Assembly (NCBI GenBank): GCA_045650185.1
Contig: JAZRQY010000017.1
Location: 1 to 26,773, forward strand
Direction: 5' to 3'
Source of the DNA: Scatosoma sp045650185
GTDB lineage: Bacteria; Bacillota; Clostridia; Christensenellales; Borkfalkiaceae
Length of the DNA: 26,773 bases
The position numbers were made by a program, and so were the translations under genes. A model generated the notes under the pieces. That model was not told the DNA's origin. It was given only the letters and a program-made list of their open reading frames with translations, and searched no databases. This document shows, piece after piece, positions 15,604 to 22,411 of the stretch. The first letter of the stretch is position 1; each line of letters starts with the position of its first letter.

Positions 15604-16197
15604 ATGGAGATTATGATTGAATCCATCGGCAAGCTGGTCAACGAGTTTTCCAAGCTTCCGGGGGTGGGCAAAAAGACGGCGCAACGCTACGCCTATAAGG
15701 TGATTGATATGACCGAGTCGGAGGCGAAGGAATTTGCCGATGCTATTTTGGGCGTAAAGCGCAAGGTGCGGTATTGCTCGGTGTGTGGAAACTTTACCGA
15801 GCAGGACGTTTGCGGCGTTTGTAAGACGCGCGATCACAGCGTGATTTGCGTGGTAAAAGAGCCGAGGGACGTTGCGGCGATTGAAAAGTTGCACGAATTT
15901 AAAGGTGTGTACCACGTCCTGCACGGCACGATTGACCCGATGGCAGGCGTTGGCCCGAACGACATTCGCATTCGCGAATTACTTGCAAGATTGAACGAAC
16001 ACGAGGTAAAGGAAGTCATCGTTGCCACCAACCCCGACGTTTCGGGCGATGCGACGGCGATGTATTTGGCAAGACTGATTAAGCCGCTTGGCATTACGGT
16101 CAGCCGTTTGGCGCATGGGATTCCCGTAGGCTCGGAAATCGAATACACGGACGATATCACCTTGACGAGGGCGTTCGTGGAGAGAAACCAACTGTAA
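15604..16197 (+). CDS. recR: Recombination protein RecR
   Basis: The product has 197 residues, the usual RecR length. It has a helix-hairpin-helix LPGVGKKTAQRYA near residue 18, a four-cysteine zinc finger YCSVCGNFTEQDVCGVC near residues 57-73, a Toprim domain starting ICVVKEPRDVAAIE and the conserved ATNPDVSGDATAMYLARLI. RecR with RecO and RecF loads RecA on gaps. Ribosome binding site AGGAGG lies within the end of the preceding gene. An alternative ATG 9 nt downstream has GGAG very close to it and is a less likely start. Confidence 0.96.
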   Translation: MEIMIESIGKLVNEFSKLPGVGKKTAQRYAYKVIDMTESEAKEFADAILGVKRKVRYCSVCGNFTEQDVCGVCKTRDHSVICVVKEPRDVAAIEKLHEFKGVYHVLHGTIDPMAGVGPNDIRIRELLARLNEHEVKEVIVATNPDVSGDATAMYLARLIKPLGITVSRLAHGIPVGSEIEYTDDITLTRAFVERNQL

Positions 16198-16212
16198 TAG
16201 GAGAAAAAGAAG

Positions 16213-17190
16213 ATGAAGATATCGGTACTTGGTTGCGGGCGCTGGGGCTCGTTTATAGCGTGGTATTTGGCAAATCAAGGCAACGACGTGTATTCTTGGG
16301 GGCCTGAGGACGACTATTCCTATCAGGTTTTGCGGGATACGGGTAAAAACGAATACGTCCAGCTTGATTCTCGCATTTGCTTGACCTGTGATTTGCAGGC
16401 GGCGGTGGATCACGCAGAGGTGATTATCATCTCCATTTCCTCGCAGGGCTTGCGTGGGTTTATGCAGAAAATTTTGGCGTGCGGCGGCAAGGATAAAATT
16501 TTCGTGCTGTGTATGAAGGGGATTGAGATTTCCACCGGTTGCCGTCTGTCCGAGGTCGTGGTAGAGAGTGGGGTTTCCCCCGACAACGTAGCCGTTTGGG
16601 TAGGCCCCGGGCACATTCAAGCGTTTACGCAGGGGATTCCTAACGCGATGGTTATTGATTCCCAAAACGACGCGTTGAAGCGCCGCCTTGCGGACGCTTT
16701 TCGTAGCGACCTTATCCGTTTCTATTACGGTACGGATTTAATCGGCACGGAAATCGGTGCGGCGGCAAAGAACGTAATGGGCATCGTGGCAGGCGTTTTG
16801 GACGGCTGTGGCTACGGCGCGTTGAAGGGCGCGCTGATGGCAAGAGGCGCAAGGGAAGTGGCGAGGCTTATCAAGGCGATGGGCGGCAACGAGCTGTCCG
16901 CCTACGGGCTTGCTCACCTTGGCGACTACGAGGCGACCTTGTTCAGCCCTTATTCGCATAACCGTGGCTATGGCGAGATGATTGTCAGCGGGGAGAAATT
17001 CCCCAAACTTGCCGAGGGTGTACCCACCAGCGCGGCAATGAAAAAGCTGGGCGAAAAATACGGGGTAGAGTTGCCCCTGACGGAGGCGGTATACCAGCTT
17101 TGCTACGGCGAAGAGGAAGGCACCTATCGTCAGCGTTGTGATAGGATGTTACAGCGTTTGTTCGCCCGCGAAACAAAAACGGAATTTTAA
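16213..17190 (+). CDS. gpsA: NAD(P)-dependent glycerol-3-phosphate dehydrogenase (divergent GpsA)
   Basis: The product has 325 residues. It has the N-terminal Rossmann fingerprint VLGCGRWGSFIAWYLA, the FVLCMKGIE strand, VGPGHIQAF at the position of the usual GPSFA, EIGAAAKNVMGIVAG (catalytic Lys region) and a C-terminal LGDYEATLFSPYSHNRGYG matching the GDLxxTxxSxxSRNxxxG motif. It reduces dihydroxyacetone phosphate to sn-glycerol 3-phosphate for phospholipids. Several family motifs are relaxed compared with typical GpsA, so a paralog with altered specificity is possible. It ends the dnaX-ybaB-recR-gpsA run. Confidence 0.88.
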   Translation: MKISVLGCGRWGSFIAWYLANQGNDVYSWGPEDDYSYQVLRDTGKNEYVQLDSRICLTCDLQAAVDHAEVIIISISSQGLRGFMQKILACGGKDKIFVLCMKGIEISTGCRLSEVVVESGVSPDNVAVWVGPGHIQAFTQGIPNAMVIDSQNDALKRRLADAFRSDLIRFYYGTDLIGTEIGAAAKNVMGIVAGVLDGCGYGALKGALMARGAREVARLIKAMGGNELSAYGLAHLGDYEATLFSPYSHNRGYGEMIVSGEKFPKLAEGVPTSAAMKKLGEKYGVELPLTEAVYQLCYGEEEGTYRQRCDRMLQRLFARETKTEF

Positions 17191-17210
17191 GATGCGTGAT
17201 ATAGTACGCA

Positions 17211-17249
17211 AAAACCCCGCGAATTGCACCAAGCAGTTCGCGGGGTTTT
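17211..17249. terminator. Bidirectional terminator between gpsA and the XRE regulator
   Basis: 17211-17223 and 17237-17249 form a 13-bp perfect stem with A-rich and T-rich edges on both sides. It can end both the rightward gpsA operon and the leftward regulator gene. Confidence 0.92.
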
Positions 17250-17266
17250 AATTTTTTACAAAAAAA

Positions 17267-17467
17267 CTATCCGTTGATTAATTCATCTACGCTGACATTA
17301 AAAAGCAGGCTTAACTTGCGGAGCATTTCGATATTAGGCTCCGTTCTTCCCTGTTCCCAGTTGGCGTAGCAGCTTTCCACGACCTTTAACGTCGTTGCCA
17401 CTTGCTTTTGTGTGAAGCCGCACGCTTTTCTAGTTGCTTTCAAGTTGTCGCAAAATCGTTTATCCAT
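17267..17467 (-). CDS. Small XRE-family HTH transcriptional regulator
   Basis: The product has 66 residues from the ATG at 17465-17467; a TTG two codons earlier is also in frame. Almost the whole protein is one Cro/CI helix-turn-helix: NLKATRKACGFTQKQVATTL, YANWEQGRTEPNIEMLRKLSLLF and VSVDELING. It has no extra ligand domain, like small toxin-antitoxin or plasmid repressors. It is divergent from the membrane protein at 17559; the shared intergenic region holds operator-like repeats, so autoregulation and control of the neighbour are likely inferences. Confidence 0.9.
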   Translation of the reverse strand: MDKRFCDNLKATRKACGFTQKQVATTLKVVESCYANWEQGRTEPNIEMLRKLSLLFNVSVDELING

Positions 17468-17500
17468 ACTCAAATTTTACTAAAAACTACACAAAATGTC

Positions 17501-17529
17501 TTGACACTAGACAAAACATCTAGTATAAT
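17501..17529 (+). promoter_or_regulatory. Consensus sigma-A promoter with embedded operator-like repeat
   Basis: TTGACA (17501-17506), 17 nt, TATAAT (17524-17529) is a perfect consensus. The spacer is filled by ACTAGA (17506-17511), 7 nt, TCTAGT (17519-17524), a perfect inverted repeat. TGTC-TT-GACA (17497-17506) overlaps the -35. On the opposite strand TTGTCT lies 17 nt before a weak TGTAGT, which may be the regulator's own promoter. A repressor bound here would block both directions. Confidence 0.85.
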
Positions 17530-17558
17530 AATGATAAATACAAAGGAGGATTGCTCTT

Positions 17559-18614
17559 ATGCAAACAGAAAAATCGTATAGATTGTTGCCTGTGCAAACG
17601 GAGGAAGAACTTTTAGAGAAGGTTTTAATTGCGTTTGCGAAAGATGAAAACGTTGCACCTGACCTTTTAAAGGTGAAGTTTTCAGTTGAAAAGCTGGAGC
17701 GACCGCTTATTCGTATAATCGGGGACGCTTCCACGCAATATTCTTGCTCGGTGGGTTATGACCGACAGGAAAGCTATGTGGAAATGGAAACGAAGGATAA
17801 GCTGGTAAAGCAACCCGATGGCTCTTCGAAGTGGGAGAAGGTTACCACGCCCGTGAATAAGACTCGCACGATTACGGATTGGTCTCCACATTCGGGGCAA
17901 AGAGAGGGGAAATATTTCTCGTTTTTAAAGGAAGACGGTGCGTATGACGCCGCTTGCCTAGAGTTAAAATACTTAATCGAAAATTTAAAGGTTGAAGAGA
18001 TTGAAGAAGAATTTGGGGCGGATGCGGCTTTTTTGAAGAATGCCAAAGAAATGTTGGTTTCTTCGATTGAGGTTGACGTGAAGACCGATTTGCCTGGGGA
18101 CCAATATAAAGATTTCCGTGCGGCGTCCTCGGCGGAGGTGTCTTCTCTGGAATACTGGTTAATCCCTTATTATAAGGTATCGTACACCTACAACGGTGTT
18201 CCCTATGAATTTGAGCTGAAGGGCTACGTAGAAGACATAGGTACGTTGACGTTGAGTGAGGCTGAAAAAGAGCCCTTGCAATATCAGCCGCTGAATACTG
18301 GCAAGATTGCGTCGGAAAAATACAAAGTGTTGGGTAGGGCTGGGCTTATCTGTGCGGGTGCAGGTGCTGTAGGCTTCGCATTTTCTTGGGTCAGCTTTTT
18401 GAGTTGGTTGCCGTTGGCGTTTATCCCCGCTATCGTTATAGCCGTAATTTATTATAAAAAGTATAAGGCGTATAAGGATAAGTTAGATGAGGCAGAAAGA
18501 ATTAAAAAAGAAAATATTTTGACGGAAAAGAGAAAAATTGTGTACGCAGCGTTGTGCGAGGGGTTTGAAAAGAACGGCTTGAAAACGATCTCTTATGAAC
18601 AAGTGTACGCATAA
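17559..18614 (+). CDS. Membrane protein of unknown function paired with XRE regulator
   Basis: The product has 351 residues with a strong ribosome binding site (AGGAGG) before the ATG. A soluble N-terminal part of about 250 residues is rich in Glu and Lys, with YSCSVGYDRQESYVEMETK and YWLIPYYKVSYTYNGVPYEF, followed by two adjacent transmembrane helices (about 258-280 and 281-300) and a charged C-terminal coiled-coil-like tail (KKYKAYKDKLDEAERIKKEN). Homology is not recognised. A perfect promoter suggests strong expression unless repressed by the divergent regulator. It ends with its own terminator. Confidence 0.85.
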   Translation: MQTEKSYRLLPVQTEEELLEKVLIAFAKDENVAPDLLKVKFSVEKLERPLIRIIGDASTQYSCSVGYDRQESYVEMETKDKLVKQPDGSSKWEKVTTPVNKTRTITDWSPHSGQREGKYFSFLKEDGAYDAACLELKYLIENLKVEEIEEEFGADAAFLKNAKEMLVSSIEVDVKTDLPGDQYKDFRAASSAEVSSLEYWLIPYYKVSYTYNGVPYEFELKGYVEDIGTLTLSEAEKEPLQYQPLNTGKIASEKYKVLGRAGLICAGAGAVGFAFSWVSFLSWLPLAFIPAIVIAVIYYKKYKAYKDKLDEAERIKKENILTEKRKIVYAALCEGFEKNGLKTISYEQVYA

Positions 18615-18636
18615 AGAATACATTTTATATAGAAAG

Positions 18637-18663
18637 CGCCGTGCGAAAACGCACGGCGTTTTT
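18637..18663 (+). terminator. Intrinsic terminator after the 351-aa membrane protein
   Basis: CGCCGTGCG (18637-18645) and CGCACGGCG (18650-18658) around AAAA, then TTTTT. Confidence 0.93.
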
Positions 18664-18698
18664 GTGTATAATTTTTATCCGTTTTTACAACACTAATG

Positions 18699-18728
18699 GT
18701 ATGAAACGAAACGTAGAAAGAGATACCA
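18699..18728 (+). promoter_or_regulatory. Sigma-G (forespore) type promoter of spoVAC
   Basis: GTATG (18699-18703), exactly 18 nt, GATACCA (18722-18728). The family consensus is gHATR-N18-CATWMTA; the -35 fits fully and the -10 in five of seven positions. The spacing equals that at three other spoVA promoters in this window. Confidence 0.7.
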
Positions 18729-18740
18729 CGAAAAACTTGT

Positions 18741-18769
18741 CCGAACGGGAAACCTGCTTTCCCGTTCGG
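18741..18769 (+). promoter_or_regulatory. Strong hairpin in the spoVAC 5' leader
   Basis: CCGAACGGGAAA (18741-18752) and TTTCCCGTTCGG (18758-18769) form a perfect 12-bp stem with a 5-nt loop, between the sigma-G start site (about 18735) and the GGGGGAGGA ribosome binding site. There is no U-tract, so it is not a terminator. It may stabilise the forespore mRNA or control translation. Confidence 0.6.
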
Positions 18770-18789
18770 CGTACGGGGGAGGAAGTAAG

Positions 18790-19242
18790 ATGACGGGCAA
18801 GGATAACGAGAATTTTAATAAAAACTATATCGACTACGTCCATTCCTTCGACCCACCGACCAAGCATTTCAAAAACTGTCTGCGCGCCTTTTTGGTGGGC
18901 GGCTTGATCTGCACCGTCGGGCAGTTCCTTCGCGTTATGTTGGAACAGCTACTCGGGCTTTCAGGGGACGAGCTGTCGGGCACGGTGAGTATTCTACTCA
19001 TCTTCCTCGGAACGCTACTCACAGGGCTAGGGGTGTACGATAGAATCGGCAAGCACGCAGGGGCTGGCTCTATCGTGCCGATTACCGGCTTTGCCAACAG
19101 CGTCTGTTCGCCTGCGATGGAGTTCAAGACGGAAGGCTATATCTACGGTATGGCGGCAAAGATGTTTATCGTCGCAGGGCCGATTATCGTCTTTGGGGTG
19201 CTGTCCGGCACGATTGTGGGGCTACTATATTTATTATTGTAA
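18790..19242 (+). CDS. spoVAC: Stage V sporulation protein AC
   Basis: The product has 150 residues, the standard SpoVAC size. The N-terminal NYIDYVHSFDPPTKHFKNC segment matches the family YxxxVxxxxPKxxxxxN pattern. Membrane segments follow: AFLVGGLICTVGQFL, the TVSILLIFLGTLLTGLGVYD helix, IGKHAGAGSIVPITGFANS (the conserved AGAGxxVPITGFAN loop) and a C-terminal hydrophobic pair. SpoVAC is a mechanosensitive component of the channel that moves dipicolinic acid into spores. Ribosome binding site GGGGGAGGA lies just upstream. It is expected in the forespore under sigma-G. Confidence 0.96.
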   Translation: MTGKDNENFNKNYIDYVHSFDPPTKHFKNCLRAFLVGGLICTVGQFLRVMLEQLLGLSGDELSGTVSILLIFLGTLLTGLGVYDRIGKHAGAGSIVPITGFANSVCSPAMEFKTEGYIYGMAAKMFIVAGPIIVFGVLSGTIVGLLYLLL

Positions 19243-19260
19243 GTAAATTTTTCAAAAAAG

Positions 19261-19307
19261 GTACACGAAATTGTCAAAAAGTGGGGCGTTTTCGTGTACT
19301 TTTTTTT
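19261..19307 (+). terminator. Intrinsic terminator after spoVAC
   Basis: GTACACGAAA (19261-19270) pairs with TTTCGTGTAC (19290-19299), followed by eight T. It separates spoVAC from the following permease gene. Confidence 0.88.
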
Positions 19308-19317
19308 ATAAGTGTGG

Positions 19318-19323
19318 TATAAT
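19318..19323 (+). promoter_or_regulatory. Extended -10 promoter of the AEC permease
   Basis: TATAAT preceded by TGG (extended -10 TGn). The -35 is weak and overlaps the terminator stem of spoVAC. The permease thus has a vegetative-type promoter, unlike the sigma-G genes around it. Confidence 0.6.
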
Positions 19324-19355
19324 CTTCAGGAGAAAATTTTGTTAGGAGTATAAAA

Positions 19356-20333
19356 ATGGACGCTTTTTTAGAGATGATTAAAAACGTGCTCGTGTTCGTT
19401 GCGTTGGCTGTGCCCGGCTTTTTGCTTGTAAAGACGAAGGTTCTCAGCCACGAACAATCGGGTGCGCTGTCTAAGATTTTGATGTACGTTGGTATGCCGT
19501 TCATGATCGTGAACAGCACCATCAATAAGGTGGATTTTTCCAAGTCGGAATTGTGGACGACGATGGGGATTGCGGCGGCAATCGGTATTTTGTTTACGCT
19601 GGTGATGTTCCTCGTTTCTCAGCCTGCAACGGCGATGGAAAAAGAGGAAAAAACGCGTGGTATGATGCGTTTCTGTTCGGTGTTTTCCAACAACGGGTTC
19701 ATTGGTCTGCCTCTTGCGGCGGCGGTGTTCCCCAACAACCCGAATCTGTATTTGGCAGTCGTTATCATCAACATCATCACCAACGTATTGATGTATACGC
19801 TGGGTATCTACCTCGTTTCCGGGGATAAGAAATTGATGAGCTGGAAAAAGGCGTTGTTTAACCCCGTGCTCATCGGCTTTATCGTTGGTATCATTCTCAA
19901 CCTGCTTGGCGTTCAAAGCAATGCGGACTTAAAGCCCGTGGTGAATTTCATCGGCTACCTCAACGGCTTAGTTATCCCCATTTCGATGATGATTTTGGGT
20001 ATGAAGATGGGCGGCGTAAAGTTCCTGAATCTGTTCAAGTCTTGGAAGACCTATTACGTATCGGCGTTGAAGTTGGTGGTATTCCCTATGGTTATCGTAG
20101 GTATTCTGTTTGCTTGCAGAGCAATTTTTAGCGACACGCTGTTTGGCTATGATATGATTGTGGGTGTGTTCATCGCCATCGGTACGCCGACGGCTGGGCT
20201 TGCATCTGCCTTCTCTGATCACTATAACGGCGACACCGAAAATGCCGTTGCCTTCACGCTCGGTACCACCATTTTGTGCGTAGCAACCATTCCTCTCTTA
20301 TATTGGTTGATTGATGCGCTGTTGCTGTTGTAA
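19356..20333 (+). CDS. AEC family (auxin efflux carrier-like) transporter
   Basis: The product has 325 residues and is very hydrophobic with about ten membrane segments in two halves, broken by a cytoplasmic loop (PATAMEKEEKTRG). Recognisable are FVALAVPGFLLVKTKVLS, SVFSNNGFIGLPLAAAVF (the conserved NxGFxGxP motif of Mem_trans proteins), VIPISMMILGMKMG and IGTPTAGLASAFSDHYNGD. Members export or import small carboxylates; the substrate is not predictable here. Ribosome binding site TTAGGAGT. It interrupts the usual spoVAC-spoVAD adjacency, with its own promoter and terminator. Confidence 0.92.
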   Translation: MDAFLEMIKNVLVFVALAVPGFLLVKTKVLSHEQSGALSKILMYVGMPFMIVNSTINKVDFSKSELWTTMGIAAAIGILFTLVMFLVSQPATAMEKEEKTRGMMRFCSVFSNNGFIGLPLAAAVFPNNPNLYLAVVIINIITNVLMYTLGIYLVSGDKKLMSWKKALFNPVLIGFIVGIILNLLGVQSNADLKPVVNFIGYLNGLVIPISMMILGMKMGGVKFLNLFKSWKTYYVSALKLVVFPMVIVGILFACRAIFSDTLFGYDMIVGVFIAIGTPTAGLASAFSDHYNGDTENAVAFTLGTTILCVATIPLLYWLIDALLLL

Positions 20334-20350
20334 TTGACGATAAAAAGATA

Positions 20351-20381
20351 AAAAATCACGCTGTAACGGCGTGATTTTTTT
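20351..20381 (+). terminator. Intrinsic terminator after the AEC permease
   Basis: AAAAATCACGC (20351-20361) pairs with GCGTGATTTTT (20369-20379), then TT. The -35 of the next promoter starts at the following base. Confidence 0.9.
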
Positions 20382-20411
20382 GTATAAGAAAGCACGCTTT
20401 TGGCGATACTG
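20382..20411 (+). promoter_or_regulatory. Sigma-G type promoter of spoVAD copy 1
   Basis: GTATA (20382-20386), 18 nt, GATACTG (20405-20411). It lies directly after the T-tract of the permease terminator and 6 nt before the ATG, so the transcript would be nearly leaderless. Confidence 0.65.
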
Positions 20412-20417
20412 TAAGCG

Positions 20418-21077
20418 ATGAAAGGGCATACGGTACAATTTAAAAACAAGCCGAGGATTCTCTCGACGGGCACGATTGCAGGCCCGAAGGAGTGCGCGGG
20501 TGTGGTGGGTAAATTCGTGGATAAAGCGCTCTCCGACGATACCTTTGGCGAGGACACCTACGAGAAAGCAGAATGTAAAATGCTGACCTTTGCCGTGCGT
20601 AAAGCGATAGAAAACGGTGGGTACACCGAGGAAGATATCGACCTTTTGGTGTCGGGGGATTTGCTGAACCAAATCATTTCCGCATCCTTTACGGCGAGGG
20701 ATTTTGACTTTCCCTTTTTGGGGGTGTACAGCGCGTGCGCGACCATGGCAGAGAGTATGGCATTGGCAGCTACTTTGGTGGACGGGGGCTATATCCGCAG
20801 AGCGGTGGCGGCAACGGGCAGTCACTTTTCCTCGGCAGAGCGTCAGTACCGATACCCTTTGGAGCTGGGGAATACTCGGCCTCCGCAGGCACAATGGACG
20901 GTGACGGGCGCAGGGGCGGCTCTGGTCGTTGACGGCAGAGAGGTAGGGGCGGAAAAGTCCCCCATTTCAATCACGGGCGCAACCTATGGTAGAGTGGTCG
21001 ATTACGGCATCACAGACGTCAACAATATGGGCGCGGCGATGGCTCCCTCAGGATGTAATATGGTCTATACAAACTAA
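20418..21077 (+). pseudogene. spoVAD: spoVAD copy 1, truncated at its 3' end
   Basis: A 219-residue frame that matches the complete SpoVAD at 23316-24329 up to NMGAAMAP (ending about 21046), then runs only 10 further codons into AT-rich foreign sequence (SGCNMVYTN) and stops. SpoVAD is about 338 residues, so the C-terminal third, including VVFNAYLYEKLKKGEIRRVLL-type segments of its thiolase-like fold, is gone and function is doubtful. The N-terminus MKGHTVQFKNKP differs from MHTIFFENKP of copy 2. No clear ribosome binding site is present. It keeps a native-looking sigma-G promoter, which suggests it is the original chromosomal 5' end. Confidence 0.9.
20445..21046 (+). repeat. Left copy of an approximately 600-bp direct repeat (spoVAD 5' part)
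   Basis: Aligned at a constant offset of 2892 bp with 23337-23938, without a single insertion or deletion. By hand count about 34 differences in about 602 bp (roughly 94% identity), mostly at third codon positions. Identity stops abruptly at 21046, where the AT-rich cassette begins. Confidence 0.9.
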
Positions 21078-21226
21078 AAGTTTAGATGACTTATGTTTTT
21101 TTCAGCACTAATTTAATATATTTTTTTCAGCTTGGTTCATAAAATATCTATGAATCTTTTTGTTGTATATAAAATTATTTAATCTAAAAATAATTGTTTA
21201 AATTCTATAAAAAATGTGTATTATAG

Positions 21227-21255
21227 TTGCAAAAAGTGGAAAAATAGTATATAAT
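21227..21255 (+). promoter_or_regulatory. Sigma-A promoter of the ATPase-RloB operon
   Basis: TTGCAA (21227-21232), 17 nt, TATAAT (21250-21255), 40 nt before the ATPase start codon. Confidence 0.85.
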
Positions 21256-21264
21256 ATAAATACA

Positions 21265-21283
21265 ACTGTATAAAAAATACAGT
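21265..21283 (+). promoter_or_regulatory. Inverted repeat in the leader of the defence operon
   Basis: ACTGTAT (21265-21271), AAAAA, ATACAGT (21277-21283): perfect 7-bp arms at the expected transcription start and just before the AAGGGG ribosome binding site. It could be an operator or an mRNA hairpin. No regulator gene is in the cassette. Confidence 0.6.
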
Positions 21284-21295
21284 AAGGGGTGTGTT

Positions 21296-22411
21296 ATGTT
21301 AACTAAAATTGCAATTAAAAATGTTAATGCTATTAGGAAATGTGAAATTGATTTTAAAAAGTCTAAGTATCAATATCGTAATGAAATGATATTAAATAAT
21401 GAATTTGTTAGTCCTATTGCGTTTTATGGGACGAATGGGAGTGGTAAATCTTCATTTTTGAAAGCAATATCTCAATTAGTTTCTTTAATGATAGATGAGC
21501 CAGATCGTTTAAGTCCCTTTATTCCTAATTATACAAATGTAACTACGGGTAAAACGATTTCAATAGAAGCTACGGAGTTGAGATCATCGGTAAAAGTATG
21601 GTTTAGATTAAAAGATATAGATTATTCTTATAAAATTGAAACTTCAACGCAAGGAAAAATTGTTTCGGAGATTCTATTTAAAGGAGATGAGCAGATATTT
21701 AATAGATCTATAATTCAATATAGTTATCGTGGGGAAAAACTTAAAGTTGAATCACAGATGTTCCCCGTTTTAAGAAAATTAGATTTAGAGAGAAATGATG
21801 CGGATATAAAAGAGTGCTATCAATTTTTAAGTAATATGGCTTTTGTTGATGCATCTAAGGGAGGATATCAATTTAAAAGCTCTAAACAAAAAAGTTATAA
21901 AGAGATTATCGTTGAGCACTCTAAAGAAGTTAATAATATTTTGTCCACATATAAAGAATTTCCATTGTATGATGTTTTTTCTCAAGTGAATAAATTAGGT
22001 AAAAAGGAATATTACGTTGGCATAAAACATGAAACTGGACATTTGGTACTTCCTTGGGAATTGATTTCTGGGGGAATGAAAAATCAAAGTGTAGTCTTAT
22101 CGATTTTATTAAGTTTGCCCGAAAATGGTGTTTTAATTGTTGATGAGATAGAAGATGCGCTTCACCCGTTAACTGTTTTGGATTTTATTAATGCGATAAG
22201 AGAAAGGAAGGTGCAATTAATATTCTCTTCTCATAACACTTATATATTACAAAAATTGCGTCCAGACCAGATTTTCTTTGCAAATTGGAAAAACGGCTAT
22301 TCAACCTATAAAAGATTAAGTGAAATCTATCCTAATATACGTGAAATAAATAATATAGAAAAAATGTATTTATCCAATTTATTTGAAGAGGATATAAAGA
22401 AAGATGATTAA
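21296..22411 (+). CDS. AAA family ATPase (AAA_15/OLD-like), probable defence protein
   Basis: The product has 371 residues. Walker A GTNGSGKSS lies at residues 45-53, an ABC-like signature ELISGGMKNQ near residue 258, Walker B GVLIVDEIEDALHP near 277 and the H-motif LIFSSHNTYIL near 307. The N-terminal LTKIAIKNVNAIRKCEIDF is the start typical of SMC/RecF-like and OLD-type ATPases. Such ATPases act as sensors or drivers for a partner nuclease in two-gene phage defence systems (AbiL, PARIS, RloAB-type). The role is inferred from the partner gene. Codon use is strongly AT-biased, unlike all host genes here. Ribosome binding site AAGGGG. Confidence 0.85.
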   Translation: MLTKIAIKNVNAIRKCEIDFKKSKYQYRNEMILNNEFVSPIAFYGTNGSGKSSFLKAISQLVSLMIDEPDRLSPFIPNYTNVTTGKTISIEATELRSSVKVWFRLKDIDYSYKIETSTQGKIVSEILFKGDEQIFNRSIIQYSYRGEKLKVESQMFPVLRKLDLERNDADIKECYQFLSNMAFVDASKGGYQFKSSKQKSYKEIIVEHSKEVNNILSTYKEFPLYDVFSQVNKLGKKEYYVGIKHETGHLVLPWELISGGMKNQSVVLSILLSLPENGVLIVDEIEDALHPLTVLDFINAIRERKVQLIFSSHNTYILQKLRPDQIFFANWKNGYSTYKRLSEIYPNIREINNIEKMYLSNLFEEDIKKDD

